Notes: a model not told the origin generated them from the sequence alone. A stretch of DNA of 64,000 bases from Myxococcales bacterium (GCA_020633295.1 JACKDW010000001.1:434001-498000), one strand, 5' to 3'; counted from the first letter of the stretch, positions 45,986 through 55,313 are shown. Numbers and translations are program-made.

Positions 45986-48900
45986 ATGGGCGCCGCACAG
46001 GATCGACGTGGACGCGCGCGGCACGGGCTCGCCTCGCTGCTCTGCTCACTCGCGCTGGCGGCCTGCGACGGTCACGAGCGCGCCGAGCCGCCCGCGGATC
46101 CCCAGCCGCGCGTCGACGTGGCGGCGCCGCTGCCCGAGCGCGCGACCGCTGCCGCGACCGAGAGCGAGACCCCGCCCGCCACGCCGAGCGCGACGCCCCC
46201 CGCGTCCCCAAAGCCCGCGCCGCCGGCGGATCCCCAGCCTCGCTGGGCGCGCGCGGGGCAGTGCGACGCGCCCCCGCTGGCGCTGACCACCAGCGACGGC
46301 GCCGGCCTGAAGCTGACGAGCCTGCAGGCGCGCGCCGTGATCCAGGGGCCGCTCGCGTTCACCGAGCTGCAGCTCGAGTTCGAGAACCCGGCCGCGCGCG
46401 TGCTCGAGGGGCGCTTCGAGATCACGCTGCCGGACCGCGCGGCGGTCAGCCGCCTGGCGATGGAGCTCGACGGCCGCTGGCAGGAGGGCGAGGTCGTGGA
46501 GCGGCAGGCCGCGCGCGTCGCCTACGAGGACTTCCTCCACCGCGCCCAGGATCCGGCGCTGCTCGAGCAGGGCGCCGGCAACAAGGTCTCGGCGCGCGTG
46601 TTCCCGATCCCCGCGCGCGGGCGCAAGCGGCTGATCGTCTCGTACTCCGAGGAGCTGCCCGAGCTCGATCAGCCCTGGCGCCTCGCGCTCTGCGGGCTCC
46701 CGCAGCTGGGCGCGCTCGACGTCGACGTGTGGCTCGAGGGACAGGCGACCGGGGACGCGCCGCGCGACGGCGAGCGCCGCCAGCACGTCGCCGTGCACGA
46801 GCTCGCGCTCGCGCCCGATCGCGACCTCGAGGTGTCGCGCGGGGCCGCCGGCGCGATCGCGGGGCTGCGCAGCGGCGAGCTCGTCGTCGCCCGCGTCACG
46901 CCCGCGCTCGAGCTGCCCTCGCGACCGCTGCGCGCGCTGACCGTGCTGCTCGACACGAGCGCCTCGCGGGCGCTCGACCAGGACGGCCAGCTCGCGCGCC
47001 TGCGGACGCTGCTGGAGCGGCTGAGCGAGGCGACGGGCGGGCAGCTCGAGCTGCGCGTGCTCGCCTTCGACCAGGACGCTCACGAGATCTACCGCGGCGT
47101 CGCCTCGGGCTTCGGCGAGGCCCAGCTCGCGCAGCTGCGCGCGCGCGGGGCCATGGGCGCCTCGAACCTCGAGCGCGCCTTGGGCCAGCTGGCGACGTCG
47201 GGCGGCCTGCACCCGCGCCTGCTGCTCGTCAGCGACGGCGTGCTCACGGCCGGCGAGACCGAGGCAGGGCCCCTGCGCGAGCGCCTGGCCGCGCTCGCCG
47301 AGCTCGGGCTCGAGCGCGTGGACGCGCTCGTCGACGGCGCGGACTCGAGCCGCGCGCTGCTCGAGTCCCTGACGACCGCCGGCCTCGCCGAGGACGGCGT
47401 GCTGATCGACGCGCGCATGGACCCGGCGGAGCAGGTGCAGCGGCTCGCCCGGGGCACGCGCTCCGGGATCGCGGTCGACATCCCGGGCGCGCGCTGGAGC
47501 TGGCCGAAGACGCTGGACGGCGTGCAGCCCGGCGACTCGCGGCTCGTCTACGCGGCGATCTCGGAGGAGCACGCCGAGGATCCCACGATCACGCTCGCGC
47601 TCACCGGCGCCGCGGCGGAGCGCGTCGAGCTGCCGCTCGTCGAGGTCGAGGCGCCGCTCGTGCGACGCGCCCACGCCCGCGCCCGCGTCGCCGCGCTCGA
47701 GCTCGAGCTCGAGCGCGAGGAGGACGAGGCGGCCCGCAGCGCGCTCGCGGACGAGATCGTCGCGCTCTCGACCTCGCGCCGCGTGCTGAGCAAGCGGACC
47801 GCGCTGCTCGTGCTCGAGACCGAGGCCGATTACCGGCGCTTCGGCATCGCCCGCGACGCGCTCGTCGACATCCTCGCCGTCGGCGAGCGCGGCCTCGAGC
47901 TGCGCGGGCGCGGGGGCACGACGCCGGTGGTGCTGCGCGATCGTCCGCGCGCGCGCAGGCCCGCGGCGCCCGACGTCTCGCCCGCCGGCGCCGTCGACCC
48001 CGGGCTCCAGGGCGACGCCGTGGGCGTCGCGGGCGGGATCCCGGGCGGAGTCGTCGGCGGGGTCGTCGGCGGCGTCCTGGGGGGCGTCGCCAGCAGCCCG
48101 CACATCAGCTCCAGCGAGGGCTACGGGCGCGGGGCCGGCAGCGGCGTCTCCGTCCGCCGCGCGGCCGCCCAGGTCGTGGAGCGCCGCGAGCTCGCCTACG
48201 AGGACGCCAATACGATCAACGGCGAGGCGCTGGCGACCGCGGCCCCCAGCAGCGCCGCAGCCAACCCCGCGCCCGCCAGCGGCGCCGCGGAGGAGTCACC
48301 CCCCGTGCGCGCGCGTCAGGAGCCATCACGGGCGCGAGCGCGACGGGAGCCGCCGAAGAAGCCGCGACCCAAGCCCAACGCGTGGACCGGCGAGTTCGCG
48401 GTGATCAAGCGCCTGCTGCGACAGGGCCGCGTCGACGAGGCCGTCGCGAGCGCGAGAGCCTGGCGGAAGAGACAGCCCGGTGACGTGCTCGCGCTGACGA
48501 TCCTCGGCGAGGCGCTCGCGCGCGCGGGCGAGCGCGAGGAGGCGGCCCGCGCCTACGGCTCGCTCATCGACCTCTACCCGACCCGCGCGGACATCCGGCG
48601 CATGGCCGGCGAGCGCCTCGAGACCCTCGAGGGTGACGGCCTGGGGCTCGCCATCGACACCTACGCGCGCGCCGTGGAGCAGCGCGCCGATCACCCCTCG
48701 AGCCACCGCCTGCACGCGTGGGCGCTGGCCCGCGCGGGCCGCCACGAGGAGGCCTTCGCGGCGATCGAGCGCGCGATGGATCAGGACTACCCCGAGGAGC
48801 GCTTCCCGGGGCTGCAGCGGATCCTGCGGGAGGACCTCGGCATCCTCGGCGCCGCCTGGCTCGCGCGCGCTCCAGCGCGCGAGCCCGAGATCCAGGCGCG

Positions 48901-49324
48901 CGTGCGGGCCCGCTACACGCGGATCAACCACCGCCCCTCGACGCGCTTCATGCTCAGCTGGGAGTCGGACGCCAACGACGTCGACCTCCACGTCTGGGAC
49001 AAGCACGACAACCACGCCTACTTCTCCGAGCTCGCGCTGGCCTCGGGCGGGGCGCTGATCGCCGACGTGACCACCGGCTACGGCCCCGAGTGCTTCACGA
49101 TGTACGGGCGCCGCTCCGCCTACCCCTACCGCTTGATGGTGCACTACTACCGGCGCGGTCCCATGGGCTACGGCATGGGCACCGTGCAGATCGTCCAGCA
49201 CGACGGCGCCGGCGAGCTGCGCTTCGACGCGCGGCCCTTCGTGATCATGCGCGACGACGCGTGGGCGGAGCTCGTCACGCTGCGCCACCCGCTGCCCGCG
49301 GCGTCGCCCCCCGGCGCGCCGTGA
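45986..49324 (+). CDS. VIT/VWA lipoprotein with helical repeats and a C-terminal DUF2135 domain
   Basis: The protein has 1112 residues. Lipobox LALAAC (Cys27) and a Pro/Thr/Ala linker lead to a VIT domain (about 95-240; FTELQLEFENPAARVLEGRF, VARVAYEDF, VFPIPARGRKRLIVSY). A VWA domain has a MIDAS DTSAS. A Gly/Val-rich segment (GIPGGVVGGVVGGVLGGV) and a charged linker follow. Then comes a TPR-like region (AVIKRLLRQGRVDEAVASAR, LTILGEALARAGEREEAARA) and a C-terminal YfaP/DUF2135 domain (LSWESDANDVDLHVWDKHDN, FTMYGRRSAYPYRLMVHYY). VIT-VWA proteins mediate adhesion or complex assembly. The role is inferred to be at the cell surface. ATG 45986 precedes the signal peptide directly. Confidence 0.85.
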   Translation: MGAAQDRRGRARHGLASLLCSLALAACDGHERAEPPADPQPRVDVAAPLPERATAAATESETPPATPSATPPASPKPAPPADPQPRWARAGQCDAPPLALTTSDGAGLKLTSLQARAVIQGPLAFTELQLEFENPAARVLEGRFEITLPDRAAVSRLAMELDGRWQEGEVVERQAARVAYEDFLHRAQDPALLEQGAGNKVSARVFPIPARGRKRLIVSYSEELPELDQPWRLALCGLPQLGALDVDVWLEGQATGDAPRDGERRQHVAVHELALAPDRDLEVSRGAAGAIAGLRSGELVVARVTPALELPSRPLRALTVLLDTSASRALDQDGQLARLRTLLERLSEATGGQLELRVLAFDQDAHEIYRGVASGFGEAQLAQLRARGAMGASNLERALGQLATSGGLHPRLLLVSDGVLTAGETEAGPLRERLAALAELGLERVDALVDGADSSRALLESLTTAGLAEDGVLIDARMDPAEQVQRLARGTRSGIAVDIPGARWSWPKTLDGVQPGDSRLVYAAISEEHAEDPTITLALTGAAAERVELPLVEVEAPLVRRAHARARVAALELELEREEDEAARSALADEIVALSTSRRVLSKRTALLVLETEADYRRFGIARDALVDILAVGERGLELRGRGGTTPVVLRDRPRARRPAAPDVSPAGAVDPGLQGDAVGVAGGIPGGVVGGVVGGVLGGVASSPHISSSEGYGRGAGSGVSVRRAAAQVVERRELAYEDANTINGEALATAAPSSAAANPAPASGAAEESPPVRARQEPSRARARREPPKKPRPKPNAWTGEFAVIKRLLRQGRVDEAVASARAWRKRQPGDVLALTILGEALARAGEREEAARAYGSLIDLYPTRADIRRMAGERLETLEGDGLGLAIDTYARAVEQRADHPSSHRLHAWALARAGRHEEAFAAIERAMDQDYPEERFPGLQRILREDLGILGAAWLARAPAREPEIQARVRARYTRINHRPSTRFMLSWESDANDVDLHVWDKHDNHAYFSELALASGGALIADVTTGYGPECFTMYGRRSAYPYRLMVHYYRRGPMGYGMGTVQIVQHDGAGELRFDARPFVIMRDDAWAELVTLRHPLPAASPPGAP

Positions 49325-49334
49325 GCCGCGCGGC

Positions 49335-50597
49335 TCACCACAGCACGTCGAGCTCGTGACACGCGAGCTGCACCGCGCCCAGGCCGCTGACCGACAGCCC
49401 GATGATCAAGCCGGTCGCCACGCCGACGTCGCACTCCTGCGGCCCGAAGCTCAGGTCGTTGTTGCCGAAGCCGACGGGCGCCGTCTCGACGGGCGCGCCA
49501 AGCTCGATCGCGAAGCCGTCTGGGTCCTCGACGAGCTGCAGCGGCGCGCAGGCGACGAGCAGCTTCTTGAACAGGAAGCTGTCGCGACGGCCGCTGAAGC
49601 TCGTGATCGCGTGGCCCACGGGACACGCGGCGGACCCGAGCGACGGGCCGCCGAAGCCGATCGGGGTCCCCTTCACCGGCTCGCCCGTGGTCACGATCCA
49701 GCCGTCGTCCGCCGGCTCGATCAGCGCGGGCGCGCAGTAGGGCGTGACCTGGGTGAACAGGTTGCCGAGCGGGAACACGTCCTGACCGTGGACCTCGATG
49801 GCCGCGAGCACCTCGTCCTCGCCGCACTCGCCGAGCTTGTCCTGCAGGAGGTTGTCGCCCTCCTTCGGCGTCTCGCCCTCGTCGCCGTACAGCACCCCGA
49901 ACGGCGGGAAGTGGCACAGGTCGGTGCACTGGTTGTTGTTGACCGCGTCGCCGTCGTCGCAGTCCTCGCCGTTGATCGCCTGCGGGAAGCCGTCGCCGCA
50001 CGCCGCGAGCTCGCAGCTCGCCGTGCACGCGTCGAGCTCGTCGTCGTTGCCGTCGTCGCAGGCCTCGCCGTTGATCGCCTGCGCGAAGCCGTCGCCGCAC
50101 GCCGCGGGCGCGCAGCTCGCCGTGCACGCGTCGAGGTCGTCGGCGTTGCCGTCGTCGCAGAGCTCGCCGTTGTCGGGCTGGGTGTAGCCGTCGCCGCACG
50201 CCGCGAGCGTGCACGCGCTCGTGCACGCGTCGAGCTCATCGTCGTTGCCGTCGTCGCAGGCCTCGCCGGGGTCGAGCTGCCCGTCGCCGCAGGTCTCGAG
50301 CGCGCAGCTGGCGTCGCAGCCGTCGCCGTCCTCTTGGTTGCCGTCGTCGCAGCCCTCGCCGAGGTCGAGCTCGCCGTCGCCGCAGACCGCCGCGCCGCTC
50401 GTCGACGTCGACGCCCCCGCGCTCGAGCTCGCGTCCGCGCCGGTCGAGCTCTCGTCGTCGCCCCCGGTCTCGCTGCTCACGCCCTCCTCCGGCGGCGCCC
50501 AGTCGCTGTTGAGCGCCACGCACGAGCCCTGGGCGCCGAGGAGCGCGGCGAGGGCCAGCGCCCGCCTGGGGCCGCGCGTGCGTGGGAGGGGCGCCAT
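49335..50597 (-). CDS. DUF4215 cysteine-repeat lipoprotein
   Basis: The protein has 420 residues. The signal peptide ends LLGAQGSC (lipobox, Cys26). After a Ser/Thr/Asp linker come five tandem DUF4215 (Myxo_disulf_rpt) units of 31-33 residues with the pattern CGDG-x-GE-x-CDDGN-x-D-x-C-x3-C. The C-terminal ~190 residues form a beta-rich domain (VLAAIEVHGQDVFPLGNLFT, VGHAITSFSGRRDSFLFKKL) resembling a jelly-roll or jacalin-like module. It is probably surface-exposed and held rigid by disulfides. Its stop lies 10 bp from the stop of the convergent VIT/VWA gene. Confidence 0.8.
   Translation of the reverse strand: MAPLPRTRGPRRALALAALLGAQGSCVALNSDWAPPEEGVSSETGGDDESSTGADASSSAGASTSTSGAAVCGDGELDLGEGCDDGNQEDGDGCDASCALETCGDGQLDPGEACDDGNDDELDACTSACTLAACGDGYTQPDNGELCDDGNADDLDACTASCAPAACGDGFAQAINGEACDDGNDDELDACTASCELAACGDGFPQAINGEDCDDGDAVNNNQCTDLCHFPPFGVLYGDEGETPKEGDNLLQDKLGECGEDEVLAAIEVHGQDVFPLGNLFTQVTPYCAPALIEPADDGWIVTTGEPVKGTPIGFGGPSLGSAACPVGHAITSFSGRRDSFLFKKLLVACAPLQLVEDPDGFAIELGAPVETAPVGFGNNDLSFGPQECDVGVATGLIIGLSVSGLGAVQLACHELDVLW
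49930..50395. repeat. ~99-bp tandem repeat encoding DUF4215 units
   Basis: Five units of 31-33 codons in the 49335-50597 gene. Two adjacent copies (around 49972-50070 and 50071-50169) are nearly identical at DNA level, so the array is likely to expand and contract by recombination. Confidence 0.85.
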
Positions 50598-50783
50598 CGT
50601 CAATCGTCCTGGTCCAGCGGCGAGGTTCTCGCCGTCGCCGTCGCCGAGTCGCGCCGCCGCTGCTTCAGTGTATCCGCCCGCCCGCGCACGCGGGCCCGCG
50701 CGGGGGACCGAATTCGCGTCACCCCCTGACGCGATCCCGAACACCTGACTGTAACGACATGTAATACGGCGTCGCGCCGCGCG

Positions 50784-53700
50784 TCACCGTCGACAGGCCG
50801 CGCGCTCCGCCGGCGCGCCGTCCGGCCGCTCGCGCGCGCGCATCGCCTCGCGCGTCGGCGTGCACGGCATGTCGTCGAAGAACAGCAGCGCGTTGGTCAC
50901 CCAGGCGAAGTCGTGCTGGTTCTGGTGGCGGTGCAGCGGGTTCCACGAGTAGAGGATCACGCGGCCGCGCCCGACCGGGACGTCGATCGCGGCCGGCTTG
51001 CGCTGCAGCGCCTTGGGCTTCTCGACGTGGCCCGAGCGGACGAAGGGCGGCCGCTCGCCGGCCGGCGCCGACCCGCCCTGCTCCGCGGGCGCGGCGTCCT
51101 GCTCCGCGGGCGCGACGTCCTGCTTCGCCGGCGCGACGTCCTGCTTCGCCGGCGCGACGTCCCCGGCGTCGGGGCCCGCGAGCGCGACGTCGCCCTCGCG
51201 GTCCCGCTCGCGCTCGAGCTCGTCGAAGGTCTTGTCGCCGAATTGCGCGATCACGTGCCCGCGGTCGTACTCGCGCAGGTCGTACACCGGCAGGTTGCCG
51301 CGGAACACCCAGTCGAGCTCGGGGTAGCCCCACGCGAGCGGGTGCTCGGGGCGCAGCACCTTCGTCGTCACGTGCGAGCCCGGCGAGCCGCCGGGCCTGC
51401 TCGTAGAGACAGGACGCGCGAGGCCGCCCTCGCTCGCCAGCGCGCCGCCCGAACCGAGGCCGAGCAGCACGCCGCCGCCGGTGACGAAGCGCTCGAGCGC
51501 GCCGAGGCCCTCGTAGCCCATGCCGCCGGTGATGTCCGGGGACGAGTCGATCACGCCGTGCGACGGGTAGGCGTCGGTCTTGGTGTACTCGAGCGGGCCC
51601 CAGCGCGTGTCGATCCCGTGCACGATGTCCCGAAGGGACATGCCGCCCTGGCTGGGCACCAGGATCACGTCGAAGCGCTCGCCGAGGCCGCCGGCGCGCA
51701 GGTCGTCCTTGTCGATCAGCGTGTAGGGCACCCCGAGGCGCTCGAGGGTGTAGCGCGCCCAGCCCGAGTCCTGCGTGTATCGCCAGGTGTGAAACAGCGC
51801 GACGCGCGGGCGGTTGACCTCGAGCAGCGCGCGCGCCGGCGGGCGCCCCGAGAGCGCCGCTGCGTCGAGGTGCAGCGGGCCCGCGACGTCCGCGAGCGCG
51901 TCGCGATCTATGCCCGAGATCACGAGCGAGCCGGGCGGGTGCTGCTCCCAGCGCTCGCGCAGCGCCTGGACCCGCGCCCCCGCCGGCAGCCCCCAGACCA
52001 GGGACGCGAGCGCCGCCTGGCCGCGGTGGTCGATGACCCAAGATGACCCTTGGGCCACCTCTCCGGGGAGCGCCGGCACGCCCGGGAGCGGCCGGACCGG
52101 CAGCTCGAGCGCCGCCGGGCTCGCGAGCGCGCGCAGCTCGACGCCCAGCATGTAGTCGAGGCTCCAGGCCACGTCGTCGTAGGGGGTGTGCTGGGCGCTC
52201 TTCGGGAACGCCTGCGCGAGCAGCAGCGTGCGCGCGAGGTTCGAGTAGGGCTGATCCATGCGCACGAGCAGGTCGCCCGCCGCGACCTCGATCGCCGCGC
52301 CGCCGGGCTCCTCGAGCGCGCGCGCCTCGGTCAGCTCGTGGACCTCGACGCGGTGACGCGAGAGCAGCGCGAGCAGCTCGTGCAGCGCGCCGCGATCGCG
52401 CTGCGCGGCGGGGATCCAGAACGCGCGCGGCGTGCCCTCGCGCCCGCGCGCGACCGCGTTGCGGTGCTTTCGCCAGAAGTCGAGCAGCAGCTGATCGCCG
52501 TGGCGCGCGGTCAGCTGCAGCGACGCGAGCACGGCGGTCTGCATGTAATTGGTGTTGTTGCGCAGGCTCCAGGTGACCTTCTTGTCCGGCGGCCACGGCC
52601 GGTACCACTGCCGCGAGTTGAGCCGTTGATCGGCGAACTCGGCCCGCGAGAGGTCGCGCTCGAAGGTCCCGGGGTGGCTGTTGCCGAAGGTCTCGTAGAA
52701 CCGGCCGACGCCGTGGTGGTTGGTCGAGACCCACAGCAGGTAGCCGGGGTACCAGCCGGTGTAAAAACCCCAGGTCCACACGCCCTGGAGCCCGAGCGCG
52801 CTCGCCTGGGCCAGGTCGTGGCTCGCGAACAGCTGCCACTGCGCCACGGTGATCGGGTCGATCGCGCTGTTGTAGGGCCCGGTCCCGGTCGAGACGTAGA
52901 GCAGCGGGACCGACTCGTGGAGGTCGAGCGTGACCACCGGGAGGTACTCGTGGAAGGTCTCGATGTAGTTGCGCGTCAGCGGCTGCGTCGCCTGCAGCCC
53001 GTCGCGGTTGTTGTCGTGCGCCGTGTAGTCCCCCCAGTACGGGGCCATGCGCGGCGGCGCGTCCTCGAGCTCCGTCACGCCCTGCAGGTGCCGCTTCCAC
53101 CAGTCGACCATGCGCGCGCGCCCGTCCATCTCGAGCACGGGCGTGATCATCACGACCACGTTGTCGCGGATCTCCCGGATGTGATCCTGCTCGCTGACCG
53201 CGAGCCGGTACGCGAGCTCCATCACCATCTCGGGCGGGCCGGTCTCTGGCGAGTGCAGGCCGGCGGTCATCCAGAACATCGGCGGCGTGCCCTGGGCGAT
53301 CGCGGTCGCGCGCGCCTCGTCGGTCGCGCGCGGGTCGGCCAGCTCGTGGTTGCGCGCCTTGATCGACGCGAGCGCCCGCAGGTGCCTCTTCGAACCGATG
53401 ACCGCGACGAGCATCTCGCGCCCGCCGTGCGAGCGCCCCATCGAGAACACCTCGACCCGCGGGCTGCGGCGCGCGAGCTCGCGGAAGTACTCGTTGATGG
53501 TCTCGGGCGCCGTGAGGTGGTCGGGCGCGCCGATCGGGTAGCCGAGGAACTGCAGCGGCGAGGGCACCGCGCGCGACGTCGGCAGGTGATCGACCCAGGC
53601 GGTCAGGTAGCGCGGCTCGGTGGTCGCGGCCGCGATCGCCTCGCCGTAGGCGACGTCGAGCGTGTCGCGCCCGCGCCGGTCGGCCCGCGGACCCGCGAGC

Positions 53701-53810
53701 GCGGCGCAGCTCGTCGCGCCGCACAACAGCGCGAGCGTCAGGGCGCGCAGCCGCGCGCGACCGCGCGGTGAGCGATGGAGGCCGGATCGTCGCGTCGTCC
53801 GCTCGGGCAT
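50784..53810 (-). CDS. M14-family zinc carboxypeptidase lipoprotein with a GATase-like C-terminal region
   Basis: The 1008-residue protein has lipobox LCGATSC (Cys35). The M14 peptidase domain (about 80-420) shows GRSHGGREMLVAVIGS, the zinc motif HSPETG (His186, Glu189), a later zinc His in VVTLDLHES, and AHDNNRDGL. The C-terminal half contains a class I amidotransferase-like fold (VALFHTWRYTQDSGWARYTL, FDVILVPSQGG) and a Lys/Gln/Ala-rich insert made of four 7-residue repeats. Similar long M14 proteins occur in Bacteroidota and Myxococcota. The enzyme is expected to trim C-terminal residues from peptides outside the cell. ATG 53810 is preferred over 53846. Confidence 0.85.
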   Translation of the reverse strand: MPERTTRRSGLHRSPRGRARLRALTLALLCGATSCAALAGPRADRRGRDTLDVAYGEAIAAATTEPRYLTAWVDHLPTSRAVPSPLQFLGYPIGAPDHLTAPETINEYFRELARRSPRVEVFSMGRSHGGREMLVAVIGSKRHLRALASIKARNHELADPRATDEARATAIAQGTPPMFWMTAGLHSPETGPPEMVMELAYRLAVSEQDHIREIRDNVVVMITPVLEMDGRARMVDWWKRHLQGVTELEDAPPRMAPYWGDYTAHDNNRDGLQATQPLTRNYIETFHEYLPVVTLDLHESVPLLYVSTGTGPYNSAIDPITVAQWQLFASHDLAQASALGLQGVWTWGFYTGWYPGYLLWVSTNHHGVGRFYETFGNSHPGTFERDLSRAEFADQRLNSRQWYRPWPPDKKVTWSLRNNTNYMQTAVLASLQLTARHGDQLLLDFWRKHRNAVARGREGTPRAFWIPAAQRDRGALHELLALLSRHRVEVHELTEARALEEPGGAAIEVAAGDLLVRMDQPYSNLARTLLLAQAFPKSAQHTPYDDVAWSLDYMLGVELRALASPAALELPVRPLPGVPALPGEVAQGSSWVIDHRGQAALASLVWGLPAGARVQALRERWEQHPPGSLVISGIDRDALADVAGPLHLDAAALSGRPPARALLEVNRPRVALFHTWRYTQDSGWARYTLERLGVPYTLIDKDDLRAGGLGERFDVILVPSQGGMSLRDIVHGIDTRWGPLEYTKTDAYPSHGVIDSSPDITGGMGYEGLGALERFVTGGGVLLGLGSGGALASEGGLARPVSTSRPGGSPGSHVTTKVLRPEHPLAWGYPELDWVFRGNLPVYDLREYDRGHVIAQFGDKTFDELERERDREGDVALAGPDAGDVAPAKQDVAPAKQDVAPAEQDAAPAEQGGSAPAGERPPFVRSGHVEKPKALQRKPAAIDVPVGRGRVILYSWNPLHRHQNQHDFAWVTNALLFFDDMPCTPTREAMRARERPDGAPAERAACRR
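51078..51161. repeat. 21-bp tandem repeat, four copies, in the M14 peptidase gene
   Basis: Four contiguous 21-bp units (51078-51098, 51099-51119, 51120-51140, 51141-51161) encode APAKQDV/APAEQDA-type heptads. They form a flexible charged insert near the end of the protein. Confidence 0.9.
51625..51641. repeat. Perfect 7-bp inverted repeat inside the M14 gene
   Basis: ATGTCCC-GAA-GGGACAT. On the coding strand it reads Met-Ser-Leu-Arg-Asp, using the unusual codon CTT. It is one of a dozen similar near-palindromes scattered over the window. Confidence 0.7.
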
Positions 53811-53879
53811 GCGCCCATGTTCAGACGCGCGACGATCCCCGGTCAAGCCGCGTGTTTGTATACGCAGCGACCGCGCGGC

Positions 53880-55205
53880 TCAGCGGATCCAGATCGTGCC
53901 GGGGACCTGGTAGATGTTCGCGCCCGCCGCGAAGCCGCACGCGGTCGCCCAGGGCGAGTCCTGCCCGTTCGGGATGTCGCAGGCCGCGGTGTAGTAGGCC
54001 TGCGCGCCGAAGCCGGCCGCGTCGTTGAGCGTGTTGATGTTGTTCTCGTTGTTGAGCACGAGCCCGAAGCGCACGCGCGCGTCGTAGCAGGAGATGTCGT
54101 CGTCGATGTTGACGCCGACCTCGACGTACTGCGGGTTCGGCACCGACGCCTGCGCGAGCGTGCGCCCCTGGATCGTCAGCCACTCGAGCTTCTCGGCCTG
54201 GGTCTCGTTGAAGTACAGCGCCTTGTTGTTGATGTCCGAGCCGACCTCGACGGTCGTGAACAGCGACCGCGGCGTGTACTCCTGGCCCAGGGGATAGGCC
54301 TTGCAGCCGTACTCCTCGGTCATCGGGTGCTTGAGGCAGCCCCGCAGCTCGTCCCCCGGGACGAAGTCGAAGGCCCAGAACTTGCCGTCCGAGGGGTGTT
54401 CGGGCGCGAGCTCGTTCTCGCCCACGAGCGACTCCTGCGTCCAGTGGGTCGAGTAGAAGTGGAACTGGCTGTTCGTCGGCGCGAAGCGCATGGCGAGCGT
54501 CCAGCCGCCGCCCGCCATGTCGCAGTAGGCCGGGAAGGGGTCGCCGTCGTAGGCCGCCGGCTTGAGCAGGTACTCGCCGTCGGGCGCCGCGTCGCTGTAG
54601 GCGAGGATGTCCGCGCACGTCTCGGGGATCGTGCAGTCGTCGAAGCAGCCGTCGTTGAGCGCGTTGTTGGCGTCGTCGCAGGCCTCGGGCCCGTTGACCT
54701 GCGCGTCGCCGCAGTACGGCCCGAGCGCGAGGCAGTCGGCGGCGCAGCCGTTGTAGCCGCCGTCGTTGACGCCGTCGTCGCAGACCTCGTCGCCGGTCAC
54801 CTCCCCGTCGCCGCAGAGGTCGCCATCGCCGTCTCCATCTCCGTCGCCGTCGCCGTCTCCGTCGCCATCGCCGTCTCCGTCTCCGTCTCCGTCGCCGTCG
54901 CCGTCTCCGTCTCCGTCTCCGTCTCCGTCTCCATCTCCATCTCCATCGCCATCGCCGTCGCCGTCTCCGTCTCCGTCGCCGTCTCCGTCGCCGTCTCCAT
55001 CACCGTCTCCGTCGCCGGATGTGCTCGACGTCGCCGGCCCTGCGGTGGTCGGGCCCGCGGTCGCGTCGTCGGTGGTGCTCGAGCCAGCCGAGTCTTCAGT
55101 ATCCGTGGCGGTCCCGTCGTCCCCGCACGCCGGGAGCGCGAGGCCGAGGAGCAGGAGGGGTGCAAGCGCGCCGAAGCGCGCGGCGCGAAGTGAGGTCAGG
55201 TGCAT
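53880..55205 (-). CDS. Lipoprotein with 33 Gly-Asp repeats, DUF4215 units and a fibrinogen-like domain
   Basis: The 441-residue protein has lipobox LALPAC (Cys27). A Thr/Ser linker leads to 33 Gly-Asp pairs. Two cysteine repeats follow (LCGDGEVTGDEVCDDG ..., YCGDAQVNGPEACDDANN ...). The C-terminal ~250 residues resemble a fibrinogen-related domain: CADILAYSDAAPDGEYLL, YCDMAGGGWTLAMRF, and later 'SCYDARVRFGLVLN' and 'FGAQAYYTAACD'. Such domains bind carbohydrates or proteins in animals and occur in myxobacterial surface proteins. TACACT lies 6 nt before the ATG. Confidence 0.8.
   Translation of the reverse strand: MHLTSLRAARFGALAPLLLLGLALPACGDDGTATDTEDSAGSSTTDDATAGPTTAGPATSSTSGDGDGDGDGDGDGDGDGDGDGDGDGDGDGDGDGDGDGDGDGDGDGDGDGDGDGDGDGDGDGDGDGDLCGDGEVTGDEVCDDGVNDGGYNGCAADCLALGPYCGDAQVNGPEACDDANNALNDGCFDDCTIPETCADILAYSDAAPDGEYLLKPAAYDGDPFPAYCDMAGGGWTLAMRFAPTNSQFHFYSTHWTQESLVGENELAPEHPSDGKFWAFDFVPGDELRGCLKHPMTEEYGCKAYPLGQEYTPRSLFTTVEVGSDINNKALYFNETQAEKLEWLTIQGRTLAQASVPNPQYVEVGVNIDDDISCYDARVRFGLVLNNENNINTLNDAAGFGAQAYYTAACDIPNGQDSPWATACGFAAGANIYQVPGTIWIR
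54819..55016. repeat. Gly-Asp hexanucleotide repeat, 33 units
   Basis: 198 bp of GGNGAY repeat on the minus strand. It has more GAT codons (ATC on the plus strand) than the tract at 42768, so the two arrays have diverged independently while keeping almost the same length. Confidence 0.95.
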
Positions 55206-55211
55206 GCGCCG

Positions 55212-55217
55212 AGTGTA
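55212..55217 (-). promoter_or_regulatory. -10 element, leaderless-type, for the fibrinogen-like lipoprotein gene
   Basis: The minus-strand hexamer TACACT is 6 nt before ATG 55205. Inferred promoter. Confidence 0.5.
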
Positions 55218-55313
55218 TGCGCGGGGGTCCGCGGGACCGCCGGCCGCTCACCTCAAACCTGCACTTTGTACCATGTCAAAAAATCGACCCTGTCCATTCG
55301 TCCCGGCGGCCGC

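Noticed and set aside
42312..46286. A very long plus-strand frame antisense to the GD-repeat and kinase genes
   Set aside because: The kinase motifs on the minus strand are unmistakable, and this frame consists of shadow sequence plus Val-Ser repeats from the GD array.
51079..51161. Direct repeats as a possible origin or iteron array
   Set aside because: The 21-bp period is in frame and encodes heptads in the M14 peptidase; no origin features are nearby.
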